From Pyxidicoccus fallax (GTDB taxonomy: Bacteria; Myxococcota; Myxococcia; Myxococcales; Myxococcaceae), in NCBI RefSeq assembly GCF_012933655.1, contig NZ_JABBJJ010000005.1, forward strand, positions 42,200 to 106,199: a stretch of DNA of 64,000 nt, read 5' to 3'. This document shows, one piece after another, positions 1 through 15,156 of this stretch. Every line of letters starts with the position of its first letter. Position 1 is the first letter of the stretch. Made by a program: the position numbers and the translations under genes. The notes under the pieces were generated by a model, which saw nothing but the letters and a program-made list of their open reading frames with translations, did no database searches and had not been told where the DNA came from.

Positions 1-3000
1 GCACCACGCCCCGGTGGGGAATGGCGACGCCCTTGGGCGTACCCGTGGAGCCGGAGGTGTACGTGACGTACGCGAGGCTCTCCGGGCTGACGCGCGCCTC
101 CACGGCGTGCGTCGGCTGACGAGCAATCTGGTCCCACTCGGAGTCGAGGGAGACGAAGAGCTGGACACCGCCGGGCAGCTCGTCCTCCAGGGCCTCCTGG
201 GTGAGGACGGCGGCGACGCCAGAGTCCTGCACCATGAAGGCCAGACGCTGGGCGGGGTAGGACGGGTCGAGCGGCACGTAGCAGCCACCCGCCTTCAGGA
301 TACCCAGCAGGGCGACGGGCAGATCGAGGCCGCGGTTGAGGAAGACACCGATGCGGGACTCGGCGCCCAGGCCCATCGAGCGCAGGTGGTGCGCGAGCTG
401 GTTCGAGCGCGACTCCAGCTCCGCATACGTGAGCGTGCGCCCGTCGAACTCCACCGCCACGGACTGAGGCGAACGGCTCGCCTGCGCGGTGAACAGCGAG
501 GCGATGGTGGCGTCGACGGGGTAGTCGGCGCGAGTGTCGTTCCAGGTGACGAGGACCTGATTGCGCTCGGCCTCGCTCATCAGCGGCAGCTCGCTGAGCC
601 GGCATGCCGCGTTCTCCGCTGCGCCCTGGAACAGGCGCTGGAGGTGCTCCGCCATGCGGCGGACGGTGTCCTCGGTGAACAGGTCCAGGCTGTATTCGAG
701 CTGGCCGTCCATCCCCCCGTCGCGCTCCGTGAGCGTCAGGGTGATGTCGAACTTCGCCGTCGCCGTGGCGCTCGGGAGGAGCTCCACGCGCACGCCCGGC
801 AGCGAGGGCGGCTGCATGGGCGCGTTCTGCAGCGTGAAGGCGGCCTGGAACACCGGCGTGCGGGACAGGTCGCGCTCACCGCCGAGCGCCTCCACCAGCC
901 GGTCGAAGGGCACGTCCTGGTGCGCGAAGGCGCCGAGCGCCTCCTCACGCACGCGGTCCACCAGCGTGGTGAAGGTCGGGTCCCCGTCCATCCGCGAGCG
1001 CAGGGCCAGCGTGTTGACGAAGACGCCGATGAGCCCTTCCAGCTCCGGACGCGAGCGGTGGGCCACGGGGGTGCCCACGCAGAAGTCCTTCTGCCCCGAG
1101 TACCGGGACAGCAGCGCCTGCCACCCGGCCATCAGCACCATGAACAGCGTGGCGCCCTGGGCCTGCGCCACCTTCTCCAGGGACGACCGCAGCGCCGGGG
1201 ACAGGGTGAAGTAGTGCGTGGCGCCGTGCTGGCCGCGCGCCGCCGGGCGCGGCGAGTCCGTGGGCAGCTCCAGCGCGGGAGCCCCCTGGAGCCGCGAGCG
1301 CCACCATTCGACCTGCGCCGTCAGCGCCTCGCTTTCCAGCGCGCGGCGCTGCCACACCGCGTAGTCCGCGTATTGCACCGGCAGGGCGGGCAGGGTGGCC
1401 TCACGGCCCTGGGCCAGGGCCTCGTAGACGGCGGCCACCTCGCGCACCAGCACGCCCATGGACCAGCCGTCCGAGACGATGTGGTGCATGCACAGCACCA
1501 GCACGTACCCGTCCGCGGCCGTGCGCAGCAGCACGGTGCGAAGCAGGGGGCCGTGCTCCAGGTCGAAGACGCGGTGGGCCTCCTCGGTGAAGCGCCGCTG
1601 CACGGCGGCCTCACGCGCGGACATCTCCAGCGCGCTCAGGTCCTCCACGGGCAGCAGCCACTCCGCCGGAGCCGGCTGGATGCGCTGTACGGGCCGGCCG
1701 TCGCGGGACACGAAGGTGGTGCGCAGCGCCTCGTGGCGGCGGACCACCTCCGCGAAGGTGCGGCTCAGCACGCCCACGTCCAGGGGCCCCGTCAGCCGCA
1801 GGGCCACGGGGATGTTGTACGCGAGCTGTCCCGGCTGGAGCTGCTCCAGGAACCACAGCCGCTGCTGCGCGAAGGACAGCTCCAGCGAGGACTCGTCCCC
1901 GCGAGGCAGCCGCTCCAGCGGCGGGCCCGCGACGGCGGCCGGAGTCGACGCCCCCTGGATGCGCTCGGCGAGGAGCGCCACGGTGGGGGACTCGAAGAGG
2001 GCGCGCAGGGACAGCTCCGCCTTGAACTGCGTGCGAAGCCGCGTCACGACCTGCGTGGCCAGCAGTGAGTGTCCGCCCAGGGCGAAGAAGTCGTCATTCG
2101 CGCCCACGCGGTTCTGGCCGAGCACCTCCGCGAAGATGCGGGCCACCGTCTCCTCGGCGGGCGTGCGCGGCGCGACGTACTCGTCCTCGATGACGATGCG
2201 GTCCGCCTCGGGCGCGGGCAGCGCGCTCCGGGCCACCTTCCCGCTGGGCGTCAGCGGCAGCGAGGGCAGCACCACGAAGGCCGACGGCACCATGTGCGGC
2301 GGCAGCTTCTCCATCAGCGCCTGACGGATGCGCGACACCTCGCGAGCGCTCCGGGCGCCTCGCAGCGGGTCATTCGCCAGCCGATCCAACGGCATCGACT
2401 CGCGGGCCTCCGGCAGCATGTCGATGGCCGCGCCCTCGCCAGGACGCGTGAAGACCACGTCCACCGAGCCATCCGCGTACGCGGACGCCCAGCTCACGCG
2501 CGTCTCGTAGCCCAGGGCTCCACCGAGCGCGTACAGGTCCTCCGGCTCCACGCCGCGGGAACCCGGCCAGTCGCGCAGCACCTCGCGCAGGGCGACCACC
2601 GTGGGCGGCCGGCCCGTGCCGGTGAGCAGCTCGACGAGGCGCGCGTCGTCCAGCACGCGCGCGTTCGGCAGCCGCCGCACGGCCAGCATCTCGGGCTTCG
2701 ACTCCAGCCGTTCGCGCAGCGTCTCCAGGGTGAACGCGCTGCCGTCCACCCACTCGGGCTGGACGGGCTTCGGCGCGCCCTCCGCGTTCCCCACGTGGAG
2801 GATGACCTCGTAGCGGAAGCGGGTCAGCTCGTTGTCGTAGCGGCCGTGCTTGGGCAGCACCTCCACCCGGGTGATGCCGGGCACGTGCTCCACCAGCGAG
2901 GTGTAGAACGTGGGCGAGACGACCAGCTCTTCCTCGGCCAGCACGTCGCGCTGCACGCGGTACAGCAGCTGCGCGGAGGACAGGTTGCCCGGCGCGCGGT

Positions 3001-6000
3001 GCAGGCGGATGGACGCGCGGAAGGCGTTCAGCAGCGCCAGGTTGCGCACGTCGCCCAGGAAGATGCGGCCGCCGGGGCGCACCATCTTCACCGCGCCGCG
3101 AATCACCTGGAACAGGTAGTCCGCGCTCGGGAAGTACTGGAGCACCGAGTTGCAGATGACGGTGTCGAACGAGCCCGGCTCGATGCCGGACAGGTCGTCC
3201 ACCGGCCGGTGCAGCAGCTTCACGGAGGCGAGCGCGTCACCCATCCGCTCACGCTGGCGCTCGATGCGGTCCAGCGCCGGCTTCGCGAAGTCGAGCGCCC
3301 AGTACGCCTCGCAGCGCGGGGCCAGCCGGTACAGGAGGAGGCCCGTGCCGCACCCCAGCTCCAGGATGCGCCGGGGCTTCAGCGCCAGAATCTGCCGCAC
3401 GGTGGTGTCTACCCACTCGCGCATCTGCGCGGTGGGCAGCGCGCCCCCGGTGTAGCTGTCATTCCATCCGGAGATGTCGAACGTCGGGTCCTCGCTGCGC
3501 TCGCCCTCCGTGTAGGTCTCGTCGTAGACGGCCTTCCACTGGGACAGCTGATCCACCGGACCCGAGTCCTTCAGGTCGCCCAGCACGAGGTACGCCGCGA
3601 GCCGCTTGTCGCCGGGCGAGTCCTCGCGCGCCATCACCACCGCCTCGCGCACGGACGGGTGCGTGGTGAGCGTGGATTCAATCTCCCCCAGCTCGATGCG
3701 GAAGCCGCGGATCTTCACCTGGTTGTCGATGCGGCCCAGGTACTCCAAATCTCCATTCGGCAGGCGCCGCGCCAGGTCTCCGGCGCGGTACAGCTTGCGG
3801 CCCGGCACCGGCCCGAAGCGGTCCTCCACGAAGCGGGCGGACGTCAGGTCCGGGCGGCGCAGGTAGCCGCGCGCCACGCCGTAACCACCGACGTGAATCT
3901 CACCGGGCACGCCCACCGGTACGGGCTGGCCGGCGGAGTCGAGCAGGTAGATCTGCAGGTCCGGGATGGGGCAGCCGATGACGCTGGACCACGGCCGGTC
4001 CAGGTCCGCCATCCGCACCGGGCGGTACGTGACGTGGACCGTCGTCTCGGTGATGCCGTACATGTTGACGAGCGTCGGGCGCTCGTCGCCATGGCGCTCG
4101 AACCACGGGCGCAGGGCGGCCAGGTCCAGCGCCTCGCCGCCGAAGATGACGTAGCGCAGCGCCAGCTCGGGCGCGTTGCCGCGGGCCACGGCCTGCTGCT
4201 CGGCGTGGATGAGCTGGCGGAACGCGGTGGGCGTCTGGTTGAGGACGGTGACGGCCTCGTCGGCCAGCAGCTTGTGGAACGACTCCGGCGAGCGGCTCAC
4301 CCAGTACGGCACCACCACCAGCCGGCCGCCGTAGAGCAGCGCGCCCCACAGCTCCCAGACGGAGAAGTCGAACGCGTACGAGTGGAACAGCGTCCAGACA
4401 TCCCGCGGGCCGAAGTGGAACCAGTGGTCCGTCGCGGTGAAGAGGCGCACCACGTTGTCGTGCTGCACCATGCAGCCCTTGGGGCGGCCGGTGGAGCCGG
4501 ACGTGTAGATGACGTACGCGAGGTCCGTCGGCGCGTTGCACCGGGGCGGCCTCGGGGCGGTGACGTTGTCGGCCGAGGCGAAGACCTCGTCCACGCGCAC
4601 CACGGCGGCGGCGCCGGACTCGGGCACGCGGTCACCGAGCGAGGACTGCGTCACCAGGACGGGGGCCTGGGCGTCCTCCAGCATGAAGGCGAGCTGCTCG
4701 CGCGGGTACGACGGGTCGATGGGCAGGTACGCGCCACCGGCCTTGAGGATGCCCAGCAGGGTGACGACGAGGTCCAGGCTGCGCTCCAGGCACACGCCCA
4801 CGAGCACGTCCGGGCCCACGCCATGGCGCAGCAGCACGTGCGCCAGCTTGTTGGCGCGCCCGTCCAGCTCCCGGTACGTCAGGTGCCGTCCCTCATAGGT
4901 GACGGCGATGGCGTCCGGCGAGCGGTCCACCTGCGCCTCGAAGCGCTCCACCAGGGTGCCGTCGCGCGAGGCGTCCATGCGCGGGTTCCACGCGTGGAGG
5001 ACGTGCTGGCGCTCGGCTTCGGGCATCAGCGGCAGCTCCGCGAGCCGCTGCGTCGGGGCCTCCACCATGCCGCCGATGACCACCTCCAGGTGGCCCAGCA
5101 GCCGGTCAATGGTCTCCGCGTCGAAGAGGTCCGAGGCGTACTTGCAGCCGATGAGCAGGCCGTCCGGGCCGTGCTTCGCCTCGAACGTCAGGTCCAGCTC
5201 GGTGGTGCGGTTGTCGAGCAGCGACACGTCGACCGTCACCCCGCCGCCCGCGGGCATCCCGTGCGGGATGTCGTAGTCGTCGAGGACGAAGACGACGTTG
5301 TACAGCTCGCGCCGCTGCGAGCCGGGCGCCACGGTCGCGAGCACGTGGTCGAACGGCACATGGCCGTGCGTCAGCGCGCCCAGCGTGCTCGCCTTCACCG
5401 CGGAGAGCAGGCCCGTCACCGTGGCCTCGGCCGGCACGCGCACGCGCAGCGGGACGAAGTTGCTGCAATCACCCACCAGCGTCTGGATGCCCGGAATGTC
5501 GCGGCCGGAGATGGCCGAGCCGAGCACGAAGTCCGCCTGTCCGCTCCAGCGGTGAAGCACGGTGGACAGCGCGGCCACGACGGTCATGAACGGCGTGGCG
5601 CCCTCGCGGCGGCCGAGCGCGTGCAGCTTCGTCATCAGCGACGCGGGCAGCAGGCGCGAGCGGCGGGCACCGTGGAAGGACAGCCGGGGCGGCCGGGGCC
5701 GGTCGGTGGGCAGCGCCAGCAGCGACGGCGCGTCCGCGAGCGCCTGCTTCCACCACGTCAGCTCCTTGCCCAGGGCCTTGGGGGTGAGGTGCGCGCGCTG
5801 CCACGCGGAGAAGTCCGCGTACTGGAGCTCCGGCTCCGGCAGGGGAGAGGGGCGCCCTTCCGCGAAGGCCGCATGCAGCGTGGCCAGCTCGCGCACCATG
5901 AGGCCCACGGACCAGCCGTCCGCGACGAGGTGGTGCACGGACACGACGAGCACGTGGTCATCCGGCGCGAAGCGCAGCAGCGTGCAGCGCAGCAGCGGGC

Positions 6001-8434
6001 CGGTACCCATGTCCATGGGCGTCTTGCCGTCCAGCGCGGCCTGCGCGTCCAGCACGGACTGGCGCGCCTCGGGCGAGGTGCCCGTCACATCCACGCGCGA
6101 CAGGGGCACGGGGGCCGGGGCCTGGACGTGCTGCCGCAGCTCGCCGTGGTGCGACGAGAAGGTGGTGCGCAGCACCTCGTGGCGCCGCACCAGCTCCGCC
6201 AGGGCGCGCTCCAGCGCGGACACGTCCAGCGCCCCCTTCAGCGAGAGCGCCAGGGGGATGTGGTACGCGGTGGAGGTCGGCTCGAGCTGCTGGATGAACC
6301 ACAGCCGCTGCTGGGCGAAGGACGCGGGAATCGCCGCGGCCATGTCCTGCCTGCGGCGCAGCGGAGGCAGCGCGGGAGCCCCGGCGCCGCCGGAGCGGGC
6401 AATCGACTCCGCGAGCCCCTTCAGGCTCAGGTCCTGCAGCAGCGCGGCGGCGGAGACGCGCACGCCGAGCCGCTTCTCGATGCGTCCCTGGAGGTCCGCG
6501 GCGCCGAGCGAGTCCATGCCCAGCCGGGTGAGCGGCGCGTCCGCGTCCTGGCGCGCGGCGTCCGGGCCGAGCACGGCCACCACCTCTTCGCGCAGGGCCT
6601 GGAGGAGCTCCTCCGTCGCGGCCGAGGGTTCCGGCATGGCCTGGATAGGCGCGGGCGCGGCCGGCTGTGACACCGGGGCCGTCGCATCGGTGCGCCACAG
6701 CACGGGCAGCTCACCCGAGGCGAGTCCGGCGCGGCAGGCGTAGCGCTGAATCTTCCCGCTCGACGTCTTGGGCACGGCGCCCGGGGGCAGCAGCGCGAGG
6801 GTGTGGGGCTGCACCTCCAGCTCGCGCGCGATGGCCTGCCGCAGGGTGTCCGCCACGGCCTCCAGGGCCGCCGGATCCGCGGCCTCGGCCAGCTCGCGGC
6901 CCACCTCCGCCACCACCGCGAGCGCCTCGCCCGCCGGCGTCTCCACGGAGAACGCCGCCACGTTGCCGGGCCGCACGCGCTTGTGCGCGCGCTCCACCAC
7001 GGCCTCCACGTCCTGCGGGTACAGGTTGCGGCCGCGCAGGATGATGAGGTCCTTGCGCCGGCCGGTGACGATGAGCTGCCCGTCCTCCAGCAGCAGGCCC
7101 AGGTCACCCGTGCGCAGGTACTTCGGCCCGTCCTCCGCGCCCACGGGGACGGCCTGGAACGTCTCCGCGCTCTGCTCCGGCTTGCGCCAGTAGCCCTTCG
7201 CGACGCTCTGCCCGGACACCCAGATTTCGCCCACCTGGCCGGGCTCGCACGGCACGCGCGACTCGGGGTTCACCACCAGCAGGCGCTGCTCCTGGAGCGT
7301 CGCGCCGCAGCCGACATGCGTCCGCGCGCCCTCGGCGCCGGCCTCCGCGCGCACGCCGCGGCCCTTCGACAGCGCGGCGTCATCCAGCAGGTGCACGCGC
7401 GGCAAGCGGCCCTTCTCCTCGCCGGTGACGATGAGGGTGCCCTCGGCCAGCCCGTAGCACGGGTAGAAGGCCTCGCGGCGGAAGCCCGCGGGCGCGAACA
7501 CCTCCGCGAAGCGGTCCAGCGTGGCGGCGCGGATGGGCTCCGCGCCGGTGAAGGCCAGCTCCCACGCGCTCAGGTCCAGCGACTGGATTTCCTCGGGCGT
7601 GGCCCGGCGCGCGCACAGCTCGTACGCGAAGTTGGGGCCGCCGCTGACGGTGCCCTTGAAGCGGGACACGGCCTCCAGCCAGCGCATGGGGCGCTGGAGG
7701 AAGGACATGGGCGACATCAGCGCCACATGGAAGCCCGCGTACAGCGGCTGGAGGATGCCGCCGATGAGGCCCATGTCGTGGTACGGCGGCAGCCAGATGA
7801 CGCCCACGCTGTCGTCGCGCACCTGGAACGCGCCGGCGATGAGCCCCAGGTTGTGCAGCAGGTTGGTGTGGCTGAGCATCACCCCCTTGGGCGTGCCCGT
7901 GGAGCCGGAGGTGTACTGGAGGAAGGCCAGCGAGTCCGGGCCCACGTCCGGCTCGCGCCAGTCACGCTCGCCGCCCGCGGGCAGCTCGTCCGTGGCCAGC
8001 CACTGCAGCGCGCGGAAGTCCGGCGCCTGCTCGAAGACGAAGTCCGCCAGCGAGAGGATGCCCGACGTGGTGAGCACCACCGTCGCCTCGGCGTCCTGGA
8101 TGATGGCGCGCAGGCGGGGCAGGGTGCGCTCCAGCCGCACCGGGTCCGGCGGATACGCGGGCACCGCGATGGCTCCCGCGTAGAGGCAGCCGAAGAAGCC
8201 CGCGACGTAGTCCAACCCCGGCGGGTACAGCAGCAGCACGCGCTGCCCCACCGCCCCTCGCGCCTGGAGCGCGGCCGCGATGCGTTGCGCGCGCTCGTGC
8301 AGCTCGCGAGCGCTGAAAGCCACTTCCTCGCCTTCGGAATCGCCGAGGAACGTGTACTGCCGTTCGTCTGCCTTGGCTCCAGAGGCGCGGTGGAACAGGA
8401 CGTCGTTGAGGGTTCGGAAGTTGTGGGCTCGCAT
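1..8434 (-). CDS. Lipopeptide NRPS with N-terminal fatty-acyl-AMP ligase (FAAL-ACP-C-A(MT)-T-C-A...), 3' end outside the window
   Basis: About 2811 codons are in the window; the gene runs off the left edge inside the second adenylation domain. Order from the ATG at 8434: fatty-acyl-AMP ligase (residues ~1-590, with the FAAL-like PPYHDMGLIGG motif), acyl carrier (Ser ~642 in GMDSL), condensation domain (~702-1140, HHLVADG), adenylation domain (~1141-2075) interrupted at ~1632-1960 by a SAM methyltransferase with ELGCGTG, carrier (Ser ~2123 in GGHSL), second condensation domain (~2185-2615, HHIVSDG) and the start of another A domain up to its YTSGSTGTPKG motif. The first A-domain pocket reads D-F-W-N-I-G-M-V-H, the classical Thr code. 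FAALs activate a free fatty acid as acyl-AMP and load the adjacent carrier, so the product is probably an N-acylated peptide starting with a (methylated) Thr-like residue. The whole reading is inferred from motifs; chain length and final residues are unknown. Confidence 0.93.
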   Translation of the reverse strand, partial: MRAHNFRTLNDVLFHRASGAKADERQYTFLGDSEGEEVAFSARELHERAQRIAAALQARGAVGQRVLLLYPPGLDYVAGFFGCLYAGAIAVPAYPPDPVRLERTLPRLRAIIQDAEATVVLTTSGILSLADFVFEQAPDFRALQWLATDELPAGGERDWREPDVGPDSLAFLQYTSGSTGTPKGVMLSHTNLLHNLGLIAGAFQVRDDSVGVIWLPPYHDMGLIGGILQPLYAGFHVALMSPMSFLQRPMRWLEAVSRFKGTVSGGPNFAYELCARRATPEEIQSLDLSAWELAFTGAEPIRAATLDRFAEVFAPAGFRREAFYPCYGLAEGTLIVTGEEKGRLPRVHLLDDAALSKGRGVRAEAGAEGARTHVGCGATLQEQRLLVVNPESRVPCEPGQVGEIWVSGQSVAKGYWRKPEQSAETFQAVPVGAEDGPKYLRTGDLGLLLEDGQLIVTGRRKDLIILRGRNLYPQDVEAVVERAHKRVRPGNVAAFSVETPAGEALAVVAEVGRELAEAADPAALEAVADTLRQAIARELEVQPHTLALLPPGAVPKTSSGKIQRYACRAGLASGELPVLWRTDATAPVSQPAAPAPIQAMPEPSAATEELLQALREEVVAVLGPDAARQDADAPLTRLGMDSLGAADLQGRIEKRLGVRVSAAALLQDLSLKGLAESIARSGGAGAPALPPLRRRQDMAAAIPASFAQQRLWFIQQLEPTSTAYHIPLALSLKGALDVSALERALAELVRRHEVLRTTFSSHHGELRQHVQAPAPVPLSRVDVTGTSPEARQSVLDAQAALDGKTPMDMGTGPLLRCTLLRFAPDDHVLVVSVHHLVADGWSVGLMVRELATLHAAFAEGRPSPLPEPELQYADFSAWQRAHLTPKALGKELTWWKQALADAPSLLALPTDRPRPPRLSFHGARRSRLLPASLMTKLHALGRREGATPFMTVVAALSTVLHRWSGQADFVLGSAISGRDIPGIQTLVGDCSNFVPLRVRVPAEATVTGLLSAVKASTLGALTHGHVPFDHVLATVAPGSQRRELYNVVFVLDDYDIPHGMPAGGGVTVDVSLLDNRTTELDLTFEAKHGPDGLLIGCKYASDLFDAETIDRLLGHLEVVIGGMVEAPTQRLAELPLMPEAERQHVLHAWNPRMDASRDGTLVERFEAQVDRSPDAIAVTYEGRHLTYRELDGRANKLAHVLLRHGVGPDVLVGVCLERSLDLVVTLLGILKAGGAYLPIDPSYPREQLAFMLEDAQAPVLVTQSSLGDRVPESGAAAVVRVDEVFASADNVTAPRPPRCNAPTDLAYVIYTSGSTGRPKGCMVQHDNVVRLFTATDHWFHFGPRDVWTLFHSYAFDFSVWELWGALLYGGRLVVVPYWVSRSPESFHKLLADEAVTVLNQTPTAFRQLIHAEQQAVARGNAPELALRYVIFGGEALDLAALRPWFERHGDERPTLVNMYGITETTVHVTYRPVRMADLDRPWSSVIGCPIPDLQIYLLDSAGQPVPVGVPGEIHVGGYGVARGYLRRPDLTSARFVEDRFGPVPGRKLYRAGDLARRLPNGDLEYLGRIDNQVKIRGFRIELGEIESTLTTHPSVREAVVMAREDSPGDKRLAAYLVLGDLKDSGPVDQLSQWKAVYDETYTEGERSEDPTFDISGWNDSYTGGALPTAQMREWVDTTVRQILALKPRRILELGCGTGLLLYRLAPRCEAYWALDFAKPALDRIERQRERMGDALASVKLLHRPVDDLSGIEPGSFDTVICNSVLQYFPSADYLFQVIRGAVKMVRPGGRIFLGDVRNLALLNAFRASIRLHRAPGNLSSAQLLYRVQRDVLAEEELVVSPTFYTSLVEHVPGITRVEVLPKHGRYDNELTRFRYEVILHVGNAEGAPKPVQPEWVDGSAFTLETLRERLESKPEMLAVRRLPNARVLDDARLVELLTGTGRPPTVVALREVLRDWPGSRGVEPEDLYALGGALGYETRVSWASAYADGSVDVVFTRPGEGAAIDMLPEARESMPLDRLANDPLRGARSAREVSRIRQALMEKLPPHMVPSAFVVLPSLPLTPSGKVARSALPAPEADRIVIEDEYVAPRTPAEETVARIFAEVLGQNRVGANDDFFALGGHSLLATQVVTRLRTQFKAELSLRALFESPTVALLAERIQGASTPAAVAGPPLERLPRGDESSLELSFAQQRLWFLEQLQPGQLAYNIPVALRLTGPLDVGVLSRTFAEVVRRHEALRTTFVSRDGRPVQRIQPAPAEWLLPVEDLSALEMSAREAAVQRRFTEEAHRVFDLEHGPLLRTVLLRTAADGYVLVLCMHHIVSDGWSMGVLVREVAAVYEALAQGREATLPALPVQYADYAVWQRRALESEALTAQVEWWRSRLQGAPALELPTDSPRPAARGQHGATHYFTLSPALRSSLEKVAQAQGATLFMVLMAGWQALLSRYSGQKDFCVGTPVAHRSRPELEGLIGVFVNTLALRSRMDGDPTFTTLVDRVREEALGAFAHQDVPFDRLVEALGGERDLSRTPVFQAAFTLQNAPMQPPSLPGVRVELLPSATATAKFDITLTLTERDGGMDGQLEYSLDLFTEDTVRRMAEHLQRLFQGAAENAACRLSELPLMSEAERNQVLVTWNDTRADYPVDATIASLFTAQASRSPQSVAVEFDGRTLTYAELESRSNQLAHHLRSMGLGAESRIGVFLNRGLDLPVALLGILKAGGCYVPLDPSYPAQRLAFMVQDSGVAAVLTQEALEDELPGGVQLFVSLDSEWDQIARQPTHAVEARVSPESLAYVTYTSGSTGTPKGVAIPHRGVV

Positions 8435-12569
<4,135 letters not shown>

Positions 12570-12696
12570 CGGCCGTCTCTCCCGAGCGAGGCCCGCGTCG
12601 CCGGGCCCTCCTCGCGGGGGCTGGCCCGAAGCCAGCGGCCCCGGACAGGGCGTCCTGGTGGGCGCCCGCCGCGGCTCCGAGTCCGGCGGCATGAAA

Positions 12697-12728
12697 AAGG
12701 GCCCACGCCATCTCCGGCGAGGGCCCTT
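12697..12728. terminator. Bidirectional hairpin between guaB and the lipoprotein gene
   Basis: AAGGGCCC (12697-12704) pairs with GGGCCCTT (12721-12728), extended inside by CGCC/GGCG with one mismatch; loop about 6 bases. The A-run before and the pairing allow use on either strand. It sits 128 bp after guaB and 31 bp after the lipoprotein stop. Confidence 0.7.
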
Positions 12729-12758
12729 CGAAGTCACGGCCTCGAAGCGAGCAGGGGA

Positions 12759-13385
12759 CTACCGGCTGCCGCGCTTCTTGCCGGAGGTGGCCGGTTCCTC
12801 GGAGGCGGGCGCGGAAGCGGGCGCCACCTTCTTCTCCGCGTTGGCGACGCGGTTGAGGAGCGCCTCCTTGTCATCCGGCTCCAGCGTTTCGATGGCCTGG
12901 CGCAGGGTGTTGAAGTCGAGCCGGGCGATGGTGACGGTGTTGCCGCCCTTGATTTCCTGGACGGTGGGCACCTCCACCAGCTCGCGGATGTAGGTCTCGA
13001 ACTCCACGCGCACGTCGGCGGTCTGCTGGACGCAGGTGTCCTTGGCGTTGACGATCTGCTGGCTGCCCTCGCGGTAGCTCAGGTCCGGGTTGCGGTTCAT
13101 CGCCTCCTCGAAGGTGGCGGTGCGCTTGCGGAGCGAGGAGTACAGCTCGATGTAGTCCACGAGCCGGTCCGTCTCCGGCCGGTTCACGTTGCGCGCCTTG
13201 CCGAGCGCGTCGGTGGTGTCGTCGCAATTGAGCTTCTGGAGCTCCGCGGCCCCCGGCGTGTCCTTCACCGACAGGTTCTGGGTCTCCCGGTCCAGCCGCT
13301 CATCCGAGGAGATCTCCTTTACGCAGCCAGGGGTGCACAACAGGAGCAGGGTCGCGGCAGTGGGGGCGGACAGGCGGCGGAGCAT
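12759..13385 (-). CDS. Putative lipoprotein of unknown function
   Basis: 208 residues. The N-terminus MLRRLSAPTAATLLLLCTPGC looks like a lipoprotein signal peptide with a lipid-acceptor Cys at 21, followed by a soluble, charged, mostly helical region and a Pro/Ala/Lys-rich tail. Two more Cys (in LNCDDT and KDTCVQQ) could form a disulphide outside the cytoplasm. No known family is recognised. The ATG at 13385 is chosen over an in-frame TTG at 13400 because a GAGG sits just upstream and the signal peptide then begins normally. It is divergent from guaA and convergent with guaB; nothing ties it to purine metabolism. Confidence 0.75.
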   Translation of the reverse strand: MLRRLSAPTAATLLLLCTPGCVKEISSDERLDRETQNLSVKDTPGAAELQKLNCDDTTDALGKARNVNRPETDRLVDYIELYSSLRKRTATFEEAMNRNPDLSYREGSQQIVNAKDTCVQQTADVRVEFETYIRELVEVPTVQEIKGGNTVTIARLDFNTLRQAIETLEPDDKEALLNRVANAEKKVAPASAPASEEPATSGKKRGSR

Positions 13386-13417
13386 CCATACCTCGAACAA
13401 TTGAGGGTACTTGGGCG

Positions 13418-13445
13418 TTGATTTCCGGAAGTTTGTAGCGATAAG
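13418..13445 (+). promoter_or_regulatory. Candidate guaA promoter
   Basis: TTGATT (13418-13423) and GATAAG (13440-13445), spaced by 16 bp, lie 43 bp before the guaA GTG in the divergent gap. Each hexamer matches consensus at four of six positions. Confidence 0.3.
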
Positions 13446-13488
13446 GGCCCCCAGCCGTCAACGCCGCCCCCCCTTTTGGAGACCCCCG

Positions 13489-15042
<1,554 letters not shown>

Positions 15043-15071
15043 AGCGGTAGGGCAGGGTGACGTAGAAAGCA

Positions 15072-15106
15072 AAGAGGCTGCCCGGAGCGAAACCGGGCAG
15101 CCTCTT
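15072..15106. terminator. Perfect 14-bp hairpin after guaA
   Basis: AAGAGGCTGCCCGG (15072-15085) and its exact complement (15093-15106) enclose a 7-base loop, 29 bp after the guaA stop. The CTCTT end gives a short T-run on the plus strand, as in intrinsic terminators. Confidence 0.8.
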
Positions 15107-15118
15107 CGTGCTTCAGGG

Positions 15119-15136
15119 GCCCTCCGTCGGGAGGGC
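15119..15136 (-). terminator. Second hairpin, serving the S46 peptidase gene
   Basis: GCCCTCC (15119-15125) pairs with GGAGGGC (15130-15136) around a 4-base loop, 21 bp past the peptidase stop codon. With the preceding hairpin it insulates the two convergent genes. Confidence 0.5.
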
Positions 15137-15156
15137 TCCCTTTCCAGCGGAGGCGA

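Noticed and set aside
14..6670. Two very long plus-strand open frames (684 and 1533 codons) opposite NRPS A
   Set aside because: They are antisense shadows of the NRPS, rich in Arg/Gly/His/Gln with no domain; typical of high-GC coding DNA.
13386..13488. Guanine/xanthine riboswitch before guaA
   Set aside because: The leader is only ~40 bases after the candidate promoter and shows no paired aptamer structure.
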